In this document: positions 1-12,057 of the stretch, one piece after another
Layout: each line of letters opens with the position of its first letter
Numbering within the stretch: the first letter of the stretch is position 1
Assembly: GCA_006384855.1 (NCBI GenBank)
Contig: VCJN01001829.1
Coordinates: 62,001 to 126,000, forward strand
DNA length: 64,000 bases
From: Tetraselmis striata
Taxonomy: Eukaryota > Chlorophyta > Chlorodendrophyceae > Chlorodendrales > Chlorodendraceae
Reading direction: 5' to 3'
Notes under the pieces: model-generated
What the model was told of the DNA's origin: nothing
What the model saw: the letters and a program-made list of their open reading frames with translations, nothing else
Databases searched by the model: none
Made by a program: the position numbers and the translations under genes

Positions 1-1540
1 CAGTGGGGGTGGCTCGTTGGTGATGTCGCCCACTCCGCTCTCCCGTCCTGCGAGTCAGCTCCACCTCCCTTGTCAGCCCGTCGTACATCAGGGACTTGCA
101 CATCAGGTGAGCGAAGTTGGCAACGCACGGTTGATGCGGAATTTGTTTCTGGCAACCGGATCGACAACGTTACCAAACTTCAAGGCCCTTTGTTGGCGTA
201 CTCTGCCGAGGGGAGCGGGTTCAAATGGCCCAAGACGGGCGGCCACACGGCTGTTGATCTCGATAGGTGTCCTCATGGTGGAGAGGTGGGTGGGTGGTCG
301 AGGCCGCCTTGTTCTGGCCAATCTGCGGACTCCAGCGGGCCCGGTCAAGTATACTATTTCGCGCTTGGGGGACCTCCCCTGACGCCCTGGCGGTCATCAT
401 GCCAGTTTTGCCCGTAGTACTGCTGGGCCCATACTTTCTATTGTATGTATAAAACATTTGGTGTATATAAACGACATATATGGCCGAGGCACTAGATGGA
501 CTTCCTGCGTCATCGTCAGACCACCCTCCCTAGTAGAGGGCCCATAAAACATGTTGTGCTCATCGTCCCTACCAACCCCCCATGTCCAGGTCTCGGCTCG
601 AACTGGGGGCTTTGGGAGGGAGCGTGAAGCGCGGAGAGTAGCTGGTCACATGGAAGTGAGCAGGCCCACCGGGGCGCCGAAGGCCTATAGGCAGTAGGCG
701 AAGTGGTGCCGGGTACGCGCGAAGTGCTACAGGTAGTGTGGACCATGAAAGAGGATATTAACTGAAATACCAAGGCATACCATAGCTACATTGTACATAT
801 GCAGTAGTGTACCAAGATTGATGCCACCACGGGCGCCCGTAGGTTGACTATCCTGGCAGGGATGACGTCGCCCATCCCCCTCTCTTCCCCACTATGCATG
901 TGGAGCACATACCCCTATACTGACATCACAACCCCGATAAGAACAGATACACTTCTTTGAGTCATGTTACAAGAACAATCTTTCACCTAGAAAATAAAGC
1001 GGCGGGTCGTGGGTTGTTCTTTTCGGGGTGGCACTGTCGTCACTGTACCCGTATCTCCATAGTATCATCCCCTCGGCCTCGTATGTATTATTCTCCCCTC
1101 CCCCCCCCCCCCCCCCCCCCCCCCGCGCGCCTTTTCTCCGGACATCCTCGCAAGTGACAGCCTCGCAGTACTACCAGGCAGTAATCGAACTGGACTACGG
1201 GTACCAGCCTGGGAGTCCCAGACCAGGACTGGCAAGTGACAGCCCAGTACTACCAGGAGTACTGGATTTGTTACTGCCCTTCTTATTGTAATTCAAACCA
1301 GGATTCTTCTTTCGCGGATGTGGCGAACGAACGTGATAGTTCACGTTATATCGTTCGGACATTAGGCGAGCAAGCAAGTAGAAAGGCACTTACCTGCCAA
1401 GCCCCCGCACCGCTAACCCCGGTGCACTTCAAACCGGGAGTACTTCTGGAATAACTGCTGGTACGATGTTTGTTGAGACGGGTACCTGTAATCGCGTAGA
1501 TACTGCCCTGCTGAAGTCGCTATACTGAGGTTTATAGTGT
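1..1540. other. Non-genic stretch, repeat-like
   Basis: No reading frame here resembles a known family. A poly-C run lies at about 1100-1123. A roughly 30-base word containing cagtactaccagg recurs at about 1152-1181 and 1233-1262. It is probably decayed repeat DNA left of YR element copy 1. Confidence 0.5.
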
Positions 1541-1929
1541 GTCGAAGTTGAGTCTGGTTCTGCCAAAAAGGTCGCGCAGACCATTTTACACTGTCACGAG
1601 CCGAAATTGGGAGGAAGGTAAAGTGAAAAGCGTGGAGGGTAAACGGAGTCAGGGAGGGCGCTGCGTGTAACGCAGCGAAAACTAGAAGATGGCAGGCTCA
1701 GCTGTTATGGTTGCTTTTATGTCTACTTGTGCTGCACCCAAAAAGGGCGCAACGACATGTGCCTAGTTCCCGTACCACTGAGCAGCACTTGTAGCTGAGA
1801 AGCGGTTAGGTCAAGGGAGGAAACCCCGCCCATAAACTAGTTTAGATCATTTCAAAGTTGAGTCTGGTTTTGCCAGTCATGAGCGAACGGAGAGAGCGGT
1901 GGATTGACGTAGAAGGGGTAGCGCCAGGT

Positions 1930-3510
1930 CGTGAAGGAGGCACCGGGAAGGCCACCGATGCGGAGTCCTGTTGGACTTGGAAGTGGCGTAGGGGGGCGAT
2001 GTGGCCAAAGAAGAACCATGCGCCAGGTGAAGGAAGAACGTTGGGGTCAATGTAGTCCAAAACGACGTCGGAGTTAGTGGCCCAGCCGCCTTGATAGCGA
2101 ATGTGGGACAATGGAGCTCCGGTGGCATTGGCAGTAGACGCTGCTCCCTTGCGAAGGCTATGTGAGGTCCAAGAGGTGCCGGCGGGAGGGGCAGCACCGA
2201 CAAGACGGACGACTGTAGACAGCTAGTCCGACATGGTAGCGGCGGTCCAAGGTTTTGACTGCTCGCTTGGGGTGGCCGCCCAAAAGTTTGTTTCAGCCAA
2301 GGCAGCAGTAACAAGGGGAACGGGATGTATGTTGTCGATGAAGTGGTGCAGGAGGCGTGCAACTCGTGGGTATTCTGACACTGGAAGGAGAAGCATGCGC
2401 AGGTCGTCGGGTCCCCGTCGGCCAGCGCGACCTTTCTCGCGGTACACCTGCAGGGTAATGTTATAATCGTCGTAATGAACATCCCGCACTCGGCAGGAGA
2501 CGCTAGTAAGTCCCCTGGCAAAGAACATGAAGTTGACAACCGAGGCCATGAGGGCTCGGAAGTCGTGCTGGTACTCTGTGGTGGGAGCGCAGACATAATT
2601 AACTCGGCCTTCTCGACGAATCTGTAAGCTACATCAGCAGGCATAGGAACTCGCAAAGGGGAGTCCTACAGACGGCGCTGCCGCAGCATCAACCCACGTC
2701 TAGCTGTAGTAAGGTGTAGACTGTCCTTGGCGATTGGGTCGAGGTTGTGCAGCTCGAAGAACGTGTTGATTGCAGACATGTAGGGTTGCAGTGACTTAGC
2801 TCCAATGTGTCCTCGCTCATCAATTCAGGCAACGTACCGGACGACAATAGCAGTAGTCGCCTCGAGCGGGCTGATGTTCTTGGAGTCGTGGCAGAACTCC
2901 GCGAACTGAGACAATATGCCGGCGTAGCTCTTGAGTGTCTGAGCGGCGAGGGAGCTGGAGAGCAGGTCGAGCGTCCGCTATCCTAACTCGTCAGAGCCGA
3001 AAGCATCCTGCAGTCGAGATTGCAGTGAAGCAGCCCAGGGAGCGACAGCCTCGGGCTCGTCAATTACGTAAGTGCATCGTCTTACCGATAAAGTACCGGG
3101 GGGCGACTACTGCTTGCAAAGTACTTGGTTGCAACGGTTAGGTTCCATGCGGTTGGCCGGTAGTTGCTGGACGGGTTTGCAGTAGCACCAGTACGGGTTT
3201 GCGGTAAGGTAAGGGGGCCGCCCCGCGCGCCCTTCGCGCTCGTAGCGCCTGTCACGCGCGTAACGTACACGCGCGAAGCTTGGTCGTTGCGGACCGGTTG
3301 TAACACGCAGTGTGACAACTGACGGACACAGTGATGAAATGGTACGGGAGGCGGTTGATTGAGCCGCCATGTGCACGTGTGCGGATGGTTGAGCCGCACT
3401 CGGCTGTAGCTGTAAGAAGCGCCGCACCGAGGAAGGTCTAAATGAAGTTTGTAGGGGGGAAGGGGGGGTCCGGTTCTGATACAGGGCGCTCATCCCGCCG
3501 TTGAGCTGCA
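1930..3510 (-). pseudogene. Tyrosine recombinase pseudogene (YR element copy 1)
   Basis: Fragments in several frames match the intact recombinase of copy 3. They include the block VVNFMFFARGLTSVSCRVRD near 2490-2550 and SHIRYQGGWATNSDVVLDYI near 2050-2110. Frameshifts separate the N-terminal, core and C-terminal parts, and the terminal stop codon seen in the other copies is altered. In this family the protein would cut and rejoin DNA through a tyrosine nucleophile. Here it is a relic. Confidence 0.8.
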
Positions 3511-3587
3511 AGGGTGCGCTTTGCGGCGGTCACCGAAAGGTGTCCTCGCAGAGCTCTAGCAGCTCCGACGAAAGGCGCCCCACACCG

Positions 3588-4415
3588 TCACTCGTGCTCA
3601 CCTTCGCGGCCACGCCCACGTCCACGCCCGCGTCCTGCAGCTGCTGCCGCTACCTGAGCGGTAGCGGTTGCTTTTGCACCGCTGGCCACGGTCGCCTCGA
3701 AGACGCGACACTCGTAGTCCCTCATGAGGTCCCCAAAAATCGCGGAACCCAGATGCTCAAAAGAAGGCTGAAAGTGCTGGGCTCGCAGCACGTCCAGAAC
3801 ACCTTGGTCACCGTGCACACGCGTGACCTCATTAAGCCTCCGTAGGAAGGCCAAACGAAAGCGAAACGCCTTGTCGATGGCTTCGGCGTGGTTCCGAGCT
3901 CTCGCGAGATAGGCCGTGAAGTCCTGACTGGCAGCAGGGACGTAGGACAGCAGCTCGTCGAGAGCCACGAAAAGTGCGGCCATGTGGGCGCCGAAACACG
4001 ACATCCACAGATACTACTCATGGGCCGGCAGACGCCGGTCATCCTGCTTGAGGTACTCGTTTGTTAGGTCGGTGCTCAGGGGGAAGAGTCTAGGCATTCG
4101 GCTGAATGGTCGAACGGCCTTGTAACCATACTCTGCTCGCTGCGGTAGCTCTGGCACCGCGAGGTAGTCATCCTCGTCACTCACGGATTTTGCTCCGACA
4201 CGGCCGCTATGGGCTAGCTCTAGCAAGTCGGGGCGCACTGCGGCTCCCCCGGTGCCTGTCGGCTGTCCCGCGATGCGCTGCTCGGGATCAAAACCATGTG
4301 CCCCTTCTCCATCAACAACACGCTCACGAGTCGTAAGTAATGTAGACTGGGCCTTCACGTCTACGTGTAGCGACTTGAGCGTCGGCTCAACGACGGGTTC
4401 TTCTCCATCTGGCAT
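3588..4415 (-). pseudogene. Gag-like ORF1 of YR element copy 1, interrupted by an in-frame TAG
   Basis: The frame opens with ATG at 4415 (MPDGEEPVVEPT) and closes after an Arg/Gly-rich tail ending GREGEHE at 3588. It is the same protein as at 30082-30957, with a short in-frame deletion near the N-terminus. One TAG at about 4014-4016 replaces a Glu codon before YLWMSCFGAH; the same frame continues afterwards. The Arg/Gly tail suggests nucleic-acid binding, as in many Gag proteins; the function is inferred. Confidence 0.75.
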
Positions 4416-4739
4416 GGTAACGCACGGACGTACGGATGAGAATATCACACACGGGTGTTGAGCCGGGTGTGGTCTTGAACAACCTGGTTGGGGTGACCTT
4501 GCTCGCAACAGGTTACGAGACAATTTTAACATCGCTGCGTGTAACGCAGCGAAAACTGGAAGATGGCAGGCTCAGCTGTTATGCCTGCGTTTATGTCTAC
4601 TCGTGCTGCACCCAAAAGGGCGCAACGACAGGTGCCTAGTTCCCGTACCACTGAGCATCACTTGTAGCTCAAAGGCGGTTAGGTCAAGGGAGGAAACCCC
4701 ATAAACTAGTTTAGATCATCATGAGTCTATGGCACTCCG

Positions 4740-6450
4740 AATATTAACCTGGATCCTGACTAGCGATTTATGAATCCGCCCCCGATGGCCAGCAATTAGT
4801 GTTGCACAATGATTCCGCAATTCACTGGGATAGTCGCTACAAAATAGCGTCTCCTACCCGGGCCAGGGCAGGGCCTTCCGTTAGTCGCTACTGGATCGCC
4901 TCCCAGACGGCTGTTGGAGAGGCGCTGTAACAAGGGTTCCACTGTTGCCAGTCATGTCCCGGAAGCGGAAAATAAAAACAACGCGACAGCACCTGGATCC
5001 TGACTCGTGATGCTGTACTACCTGTACAATACCCTTCGTCGTCCCGGTAAGTATTACTGTTTCTAATGACGACGCCTATCAGTACGAGCAGTACTTCATA
5101 AAGGGAGCACGTACCGTAAAATACATTGTCCACCCTCGTGACAGAACTACTGCAACAGTGACAGCCTTGTACTGCTAATACGATATTGTTTGACGGGTAC
5201 TCATATGCCGTAGATACTCAAGTTGTTACTCTGTGTAGAAAATTATGAGCAATATATAGCGACCTGTATGCTTTACTTAGCGGCGCTTCGCGCCGAGGAT
5301 TTGTGGTGCCCCCTACCTCTTGGGTTGCGGAGTACCCGTAGTAGCATAAGTGTGCAAAGCAGGTACCAAAAAATTCATATTATTTGTATGCGGGATCGTA
5401 TTTGCCCAAAGCGAACGAGGTCTACATCTCACTCGTACACGGACATGCGCCCATCTCCCGCACCTGTAGGCAAACGACTCGGAACACCCTACTACGCCGG
5501 GAGTGCAAGAGTACCGGTACCGCCCACCCGTGCAAGAATGCGTAGACCATAGAATAATAATTACATGAGCTAGCAGCAGAAGGCGACCATAGAATGCGTC
5601 CGTTCCTTTATATATCGTTACAACAGCAGCAGCGACACCGCAGATATCGGCACTGCACCCGCACCGCGGCGACCCCTTTTTACATCAGTTGTACTTCGAC
5701 TTTAGGTACCGTATATAATATAAAAAACAGGGCCCGTCTCGCTGGATTAGCACTAAAAACGCGCTGCGGTACCGAGTTATTTTGGCGTGTCAGACGGATA
5801 TCAAGCGTGCATGGACTAGAATACACGCGCGTCCATTCAGAAACCAGCTGTGCTCGTACTTGGACCGTGAAATCAAACGACCGAATACCGAACGTATACC
5901 GGTTCATTCTCGAAGAAGCAGCACACGCGAGGAGGACGGACGCCTCTTATTTCGTAACGAAACCGCGGTGGTACCGGTATAGTTTCGCTCACATTGCGGG
6001 ATATTTCGGACCACCGCCTCCTTTTTCTCAGCTCAAAACCCAAGAGGTAGGGGAATAATGCTGCCGGTAACGCGGCAGCACCTGGATCCTGACTCGCGAT
6101 TGGAAATCTGTCACTGGCATCTGATTAGTGTTACAGATTTTTTTACATCAGTGCTTAAACATATGCGCACAACAAACAGAACTAAAAGCAAGTGTTAAAG
6201 TTTCACAGAATGATTCGGCAAACTGCTTGTCGTCTGTATGGTAGCGTCTTCTACCTGGTACCCAAGGACTTTCCGTTAGTCGATCGCTGCCAGGGCTGCG
6301 AGGGCTGCTGTGGTTTCAGACGCTGCAACGGGTTTCACTGTTGCCAGTCATGTCCCGGGGGCGAAAAATATATCACGCCACAGCAGATCCTGATGACTCG
6401 CGATGCTGTACTACAGCAGTAGCCATCGTCGTACCGGTTATGATTAAGGG
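4740..6450. repeat. Diverged dispersed repeat, two copies (about 4740-5060 and 6075-6450)
   Basis: Both copies share cctggatcctgactcg, ttccgttagtcg, a block around cactgttgccagtcatgtcc, and actcg.gatgctgtacta in the same order, with small indels between. No coding potential was recognised. Between and after the copies (5.1-8.4 kb) the DNA is AT-richer, with many GTAC-containing words and no identifiable gene. Confidence 0.65.
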
Positions 6451-6469
6451 TTACTCGTTCGAATATCCG

Positions 6470-6725
6470 CCTTTGAGCAGTACTTCTTGATAAATTGCAC
6501 AAGCCATAATAAAATACATGGAAACATTGAAAAGTAAAGGGTCATCGCCATCAAATAAACTGTACAGGGTACAAGTAGTCGCTGCTACCTGTACCAGCAG
6601 CAGTTCTTCTTCATAAATTGCACAAGCCATAATAAAATACATGGAAACATTGAACAGTAAACGGTCATCGCCATCCAATATACTGTGCAGGGTACAGGTA
6701 GTCGCTGCTACCTGTACCAGCAATA
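6470..6725. repeat. Tandem duplication of a roughly 125-bp unit
   Basis: Two near-identical adjacent units contain ataaattgcacaagccataa, aaatacatggaaacattgaa and gtagtcgctgctacctgtac. They differ at only a few positions, so the duplication is recent. Confidence 0.85.
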
Positions 6726-6729
6726 CTCC

Positions 6730-8507
6730 CAATAGGCCTTTCGTAACTCACACACGTAGTATACTGCTTCCAGCGTTGGATTTTTCACTGACCTTATATT
6801 GTAATAATTCACAATAGCAGTCGCTGTTAGAAGTCGTACCAGTAGCCGGGTCAGAGGCGGACAACTCGGAATTAATCCGTATAGATATGTAGATTACGCT
6901 ATAGCGATACTGCCGCCTCCGCCGCAGGGTTGTCTTAAAACGCCGATATGAGGAATTAATCCGTATATATATAATGATAAATGCGTTCAGCAGGCGTTAC
7001 CCGTATCGATTTGATGGTGTGTTTTGGGTCCCCCCCCACCACCCAACCTCCGATTTCTCGGACCCCGCCATATCAGCATTTATAATACTGCACAACACTC
7101 ATGCTCTGCACCAAGTACTACATATCGTCATATCATCGGTTTGTGATGGCGATGATGCAGAAGTTCGTGATAGCAACACTCGGCAGGGACGCGGCATTTG
7201 CTTCCATGCACATTATGACATATATGTAAGATGATTACACGCATACCCCTGGCCCTCCCGGCTTATTTAAAGCTTATTTTATGCAGACTATAGACTGTTG
7301 CCACATACCTACGCTAGCTATGCATGTCATATTCTTGCTAGGAGCAGTGATGTTAGACCAATTGTTGCCACATGTTGATTGCTGCCTCATTGCGTGCGAA
7401 ATCATGCCGCAGCTTATTCTCACGCACCATTACCGTGAAACTCCTTTACCAACATCTAAATGTGTTGGCGCCTGCTGCTCTGCACACAGAGCAGAACTGT
7501 CGTGAAGATGTTGTCCAATGCCTCTTCTAACCCCGCGCAGTGCGCATAGAGATCAGGGTCATTACCCTTCGCAGAGTACGTAGTAGTCTATCTCACTTGG
7601 GTCCGTGAAATCCTGTGCTCACACACATGAACGTACACGCCGCCAAGGATATCGATCTTGACATATGGCATATGTCAAGTGGTTGCATTCCACACAATAG
7701 TTGTAGGCGTTTGGATGCAATTCGATACATGGGTTCTTCGACTGGCTTTCGCCATCGTGCGTGGCTCGGAATGGCGGCGCGCATCGCGCCTGCGTCCGCC
7801 AAGGGGGATGACTGTGCAATGCGTGTGTGTACACCCCCTCCTAGCTGCGGGTAGTGTATTGCAGAGTAGACAACCGCCGCGCGGCGATTCCCGGTACTGC
7901 GCAATACACTGAAAGCTGACTTACAAAATCCCCACGTTATTATTCTTGCACCCCCATCCCTACTCCAATTTCTCCACATCAATTTGTGACCTAAACCCAA
8001 ACATGAAAATGTTAAGGCCTTATATACTGTATCACGAAAGTGAATACGTGGTTAAATAATTTGTCAATTAGAGCGCAGAATGAATGCGGCGGTGCGCTCG
8101 TACTCTCAGTTCGTGCCATCTACCATATATAAATACCACTATTAAACGCATTATTTATGTAGCTGACCTTCCGTTTTAATGCTCCAGTTTATGCACTTGC
8201 CGGTACGTGCGCTGTAGTACTAGGTACATGTACAAAAAGTAATGGTCGATATCCGCCCCCGATCTGTTGTACTGTACACATCACTTGGCTTTGCAGCGGT
8301 GCCCCCGCCATGGATATTTGAAGCCTTTTCCATCGTAACTGTGGGAAAATCTTGAGATGTGTACATCAAAAGTTGCTACTTGGAGCACGGATGACACGCA
8401 GTGCCATTTGATGGCGACTTACGGCGTTTGCCCGTCACAACACTCCCGATTGTGTACTCATGTGCCCCATTTCTTCTCCGCGGCCCCTTATTGTGTGCCT
8501 TATACAG
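6730..8507. other. No gene assigned
   Basis: This holds short GTAC-rich and AT-rich sequence, with the word gaattaatccgtata repeated near 6870 and 6950. Upstream exons of the GH1 gene, including the one with the second catalytic Glu (ENG motif), should lie here or further left. None was recognised on the plus strand. Confidence 0.4.
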
Positions 8508-9925
8508 AGCCGCCTGTTGTACCTGCACTCGTACCTTGCTGCGATGCATACCGCTGTCGTGGAGGACGGAGTTTCTGTTGCCGGGTACTATGCTTGGTAT
8601 GACCCCCCTCCCCCCCCCCCCCCAAAAACAACCACTTCACGTCATTATTGCCACTCGGCACCAGCAAATTCCGTATACATTCACCCAAGCGCAATGTAAC
8701 AAATCTGAGGGAACTGCAATAACTTGTTCAGTCTGAAATCAGTCGATCCATGTGGCATGCGCCTGTTAGGTCATTGATGGACAACTTTGAGTGGGCGGAG
8801 GGGTTCCGAGAGCGCTTTGGCCTGCTATTTAACGACTTCAACTTTTGTGGCGCCCCAAGCCAGGTGATACGCAGTCCAATTGCTGATAGCTAAGGGCATG
8901 TGTGTGCCGGTTGGTAGCCTGAACATGAGCATCCCCTGTGTGGCAAAGCAGGAGGGACACACTGCCGCCTTCAACTGCAGCACTGATACCCCAAGTGCGG
9001 ACAGCCCGGTGTACGATCCGGCCCAAGGAAAGCTGTTGGACAAGGCATGCGGTGCCGACTGCTTGCACAACGGCGTGCCCAACCCCAGGTGTGGGTGCCG
9101 ACCCGACTTTAGGAACAAAAAAATCAAGAGCTTCTTGTTGTCATTGGTCCAATTTCAGACAATTACATCACGATATCATTACAAGAACCAAGAGCATTCG
9201 CCAGCACCCCATTTCTGAGAGCAACTAAATTGGGTTCTTATTATAGTCAGCACCCCGTACACGCTCCAATTTGTGCACATATTTACATGTATACATACCA
9301 ATAGCTGTACCCCTAAAACTGGCTGTATTGCACACTGAGAGCTCGCGTGTTTATTGACCAGTATTGATATCACATTTTGATTCACACGAATCACACGTTC
9401 ATCATTTGACAACACGGCAAGCCGGCACATTCCGCGCTGTGAACCAAGCAGATAAATTTGATATTTGCTGGATGTCTTATATGCGCATTCAATATAAAAT
9501 ATATTAAAAGGCGTTGTAACACTGATATTCTAAAATGGCAATCTTAACACCACAATAGGTAGAAACAGGAATTCCCCAGTTGATAGCGTCAGAAATGACT
9601 GCAGTTAGGCATGTCTGAGATTTTGCCTGCGGTAGCTACGCTGCGAGTGCTGAGCCTCGGTGGCAATGGCTGTTGCTGCAGGTTAGCTAGGGAACAGACG
9701 CGGCACACAAAAGACTCGCTGGCGTGGCTCTCCGAGGTGTGGGCCACCAACGAGCTCACAGATCCCACGGCGTACTTGTTCATGGCTGGGCCGCGGGAGT
9801 GCTGGGGCGAAGGCACCTACGCTTCAAGCTCCGGCTACCTGGTTCAGTGTGGGATGTGGTGCGTGCCCGCCCGCAACCCCCTGCGTGTCCGTGCCACGCC
9901 ATACATATCATTTCAAAGTTACTGA
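8508..9925 (+). CDS. Glycoside hydrolase family 1 (beta-glucosidase-like), 3' exons only
   Basis: Three exons join in phase: 8508-8596, 8770-8863 and 9698-9925 (stop). The first reads SRLLYLHSYLAAMHTAV...GYYA and ends two bases into a Trp codon. The second completes the Trp and reads SLMDNFEWAEGFRERFGL, the hallmark GH1 block near the C-terminus. The third begins TRHTKDSLAWLSEVW, matching the usual R-x-PKxSAxW end. GH1 enzymes hydrolyse beta-linked glucosides by a retaining mechanism with two Glu. Neither the NEP nor the ENG motif was found upstream, so the gene is either interrupted by repeats or has distant exons. A tail of about 60 residues follows the conserved end. Family assignment is firm; exon ends are inferred from GT/AG and phase. 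Confidence 0.72.
8603..8623 (+). repeat. Poly-C tract just inside a GH1 intron
   Basis: A run of C with a single T starts six bases after the inferred donor at 8597. It is one of several C tracts placed directly behind 5' splice sites in this window. Confidence 0.9.
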
Positions 9926-10017
9926 GCTCACGAGTCAGCAAAATGATGAATTGGATTGTACGAGCAAGTCTTGCTTTCCGTGCAGATTGTGTGGCATCTC
10001 TATCTCCGCACAAAGGG

Positions 10018-10020
<3 letters not shown>

Positions 10021-10060
<40 letters not shown>
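10021..10060. repeat. (TG)n microsatellite
   Basis: Twenty uninterrupted TG dinucleotides followed by a G-rich stretch, in the intergenic DNA between the GH1 gene and the kinase. Confidence 0.97.
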
Positions 10061-10063
<3 letters not shown>

Positions 10064-10644
10064 GGGGGAGGGGCTGGCTCTAGTCGTTGCGAAAACCAGC
10101 GCGTGGCTACAACATGGCGGCGGGTGTCGTTGTGTTGTATCCTGACAATATATGCGCCGTAAGCCGCTGACGTCGATGTCTGTTGCTCTGTATTTCACCC
10201 AGGCCAATGCAGGCACGCACACCAGAACGGCGGAAGTCATCTATATCCCGGCGGTGATGGTCGCCGATGGGATCATAGTGCCTGGATGGCATGGGCAGCG
10301 AGCAGATGGACATTAATGCAAGAGCATGCCCTCCTGTGTGTGCTGTTTTGATGGTGTATTCACTTGGCATGTGCGACTTGCCAGCCGTGCACTGTGTGGA
10401 GCCGTGTCACTGTGAACATTTGACATTGGACAAGGTGTACACGAGAGAATGCGCGCCTGACATCCCTGTTATTTTTGCACACCACAGATCAGCGGCGATA
10501 TGCTCGCCGCTTCATATCTTCAAAAACTACACACTCATCACTATTGTACCTGTTGTAACATATGTACATCGAGTTGCTTTAATACGGGCCATGCTAGGAC
10601 TCGTCCCTTGTATGTACCGCGCCTGTCATTTCGCAGGCGATGTT

Positions 10645-11955
10645 TCATCTGAGGTTGGCGGAAGTGCCGACAAGCCGTGCCGAACCTTGAGGAGGATGCT
10701 CGTTGCTCCAGTCGCAGTTGTGACGTCGCGACGCAGCCCGCAGTATGCGTCGCCGAGCGCCCGTCCGAGAGGCGATCTTCCCATAAATCTGTGTCAGAGG
10801 GCTTACGGCCGGCGCGATAGAGCTGCAGGAATGCTCGGCGTCCTGAAGATACGGGTGATTGAGCGCCTCGCGCGCAGTGAGTCGCTTCTGTGGGTCCGAG
10901 CAGAGAAGCCCGGCGAGAAGACTCTGCGCGTCGTCGCTGCGCTGCGCGAGCGTCGCGCCAGGGAATCGGTCGTTGTACATCATGACGCTCTGCAGCAGCT
11001 CGGTGTTGCAGTAACCAGTGAAGGGCAGCTCGCCAAACAGCAGCCGGTGCAGGATGACGCCCGCGGCCCAGGTGTCCACTTCCGTCCCGTAAGACGCGCG
11101 GTCGCGGCAGAAGAACGCCCTGGCCTGCTCAGGGGCGCAATAGTGCGGAGTGCCCTGTGCCTGACGAGACCCCTCGCTGAGTAGGTCGACAGCGAACCCG
11201 AGATCGATCAATGTCAGGCTGTCGAGATCCCCAGCCAAGCCGAGCATCAGGTTGGCCGGCTTGACGTCGCAGTGCGCCACGCCGGCGTCATGGAGCGCGG
11301 CGATGGCAGAAAGTAGCCGGCGCATCGCTGTCTTCGTCTCCGCGTCAGTGGTCCGCCGACCCGACCGCCCGAGATTCTCCAGGTAGTGCTCCAGCGTCCC
11401 GCCTTCGAGGAGACCGAAGACCAGACACGCGCTGCTGCGCGAATGCTCGCAGGTCCCAGGTGTCGAGCACGGCTCGCAGACGTCGAGGAGCGGAGGGAGG
11501 AGGTCCACCGCGGCCTGATACCGCCTCTCGGCCATGCTTTTCAGCCTGTGCTTCACACGCATATTTAAGACCACCTCGTGAACCGCGCTCTTGTGCTCTG
11601 AAGGTGTAGTCGTGCGCAGCAGCTTGACGGCCACGGCCTGGCCACTTCGTGTCTCCACGGCCCGGTACACCGTGGCATACGTGCCTGCGCCCAACACTTC
11701 CAGCAGAGTGTAGCGCCCGATGACGCCCGCCTCGCCGGCGTGCAGCTCTTCCCTACCTAGTTGGAACGGTAGAGGGGGCGGGGCGACTGGGCATATGCAC
11801 ATCGCGAAAATCCGCCAGTGTTCGAGAGTCGGGAGAGGTAGGCGTCGAGAAGCGAACGACAAAGTGCCGTTGTGAGTGGCGTCAGAGTAGACTCTCACGA
11901 CCGATAAGTGAAACCTGCCCGGTCGACAATCGTCGTATCGTACCGGTATCAACAC
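10645..11955 (-). CDS. Ser/Thr protein kinase
   Basis: The 436-residue open frame contains a complete kinase domain at about residues 82-370. Visible motifs are the Gly loop GAGTYATVY (89-97), VAVK with Lys111, a helix-C Glu near 127, the catalytic loop HCDVKPANLM with Asp230, DLG (251-253) in place of DFG, APE (274-276), DTW (294-296) and the late Arg in KRLT (358). HCD replaces HRD, so it is a non-RD kinase and may not need activation-loop phosphorylation. The catalytic loop VKPANL indicates Ser/Thr specificity. The domain is uninterrupted by introns, unlike the other genes here. Translation may start at M1 or at M52 (MCICPVAPP), since the first 50 residues are unremarkable. The C-terminal 65 residues are low complexity. 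YR element copy 2 lies about 360 bp upstream of the start. The substrate is unknown. Confidence 0.85.
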   Translation of the reverse strand: MLIPVRYDDCRPGRFHLSVVRVYSDATHNGTLSFASRRLPLPTLEHWRIFAMCICPVAPPPLPFQLGREELHAGEAGVIGRYTLLEVLGAGTYATVYRAVETRSGQAVAVKLLRTTTPSEHKSAVHEVVLNMRVKHRLKSMAERRYQAAVDLLPPLLDVCEPCSTPGTCEHSRSSACLVFGLLEGGTLEHYLENLGRSGRRTTDAETKTAMRRLLSAIAALHDAGVAHCDVKPANLMLGLAGDLDSLTLIDLGFAVDLLSEGSRQAQGTPHYCAPEQARAFFCRDRASYGTEVDTWAAGVILHRLLFGELPFTGYCNTELLQSVMMYNDRFPGATLAQRSDDAQSLLAGLLCSDPQKRLTAREALNHPYLQDAEHSCSSIAPAVSPLTQIYGKIASRTGARRRILRAASRRHNCDWSNEHPPQGSARLVGTSANLR

Positions 11956-12035
11956 TGGGGTGGGACAAGCCTGGAGCAGCAGTATTTTGCAGCGCCCCGA
12001 GAGGGTTCGCGATAAAAAGGCGCATGTGTTGTACC

Positions 12036-12057
12036 CCCCCCCCCCGCCCCCCCCCCG
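12036..12057. repeat. C-rich homopolymer tract
   Basis: Long C runs broken by single G, in the kinase upstream region between the gene and YR element copy 2. No promoter element could be assigned with confidence. Confidence 0.85.

Larger units (their letters stand above)
1541..4716 (-). mobile_element. YR element copy 1 (degenerate; split direct repeats, gag-like ORF plus tyrosine recombinase)
   Basis: This is a minus-strand copy of the 3.2-kb element best seen at 29784-32993. The 5' A repeat ends at 4716 (reading atctaaactag on the minus strand). The internal A2 repeat lies near 1660-1845. B-type words (caaagttgagtctgg) occur at about 1543 and 1853. Order, spacing and both ORFs match the other two copies, so it was inserted in this RT-less form. 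The ORFs are broken by frameshifts and stops, so it is probably inactive. Boundaries are good to a few bases. Confidence 0.85.

Noticed and set aside
1082..1160. Pro-run coding exon over the poly-C tract
   Set aside because: The Pro codons come only from the homopolymer, and both flanks lack coding character.
10291..11184. 297-codon plus-strand ORF
   Set aside because: Antisense to the kinase catalytic domain; no domain of its own.
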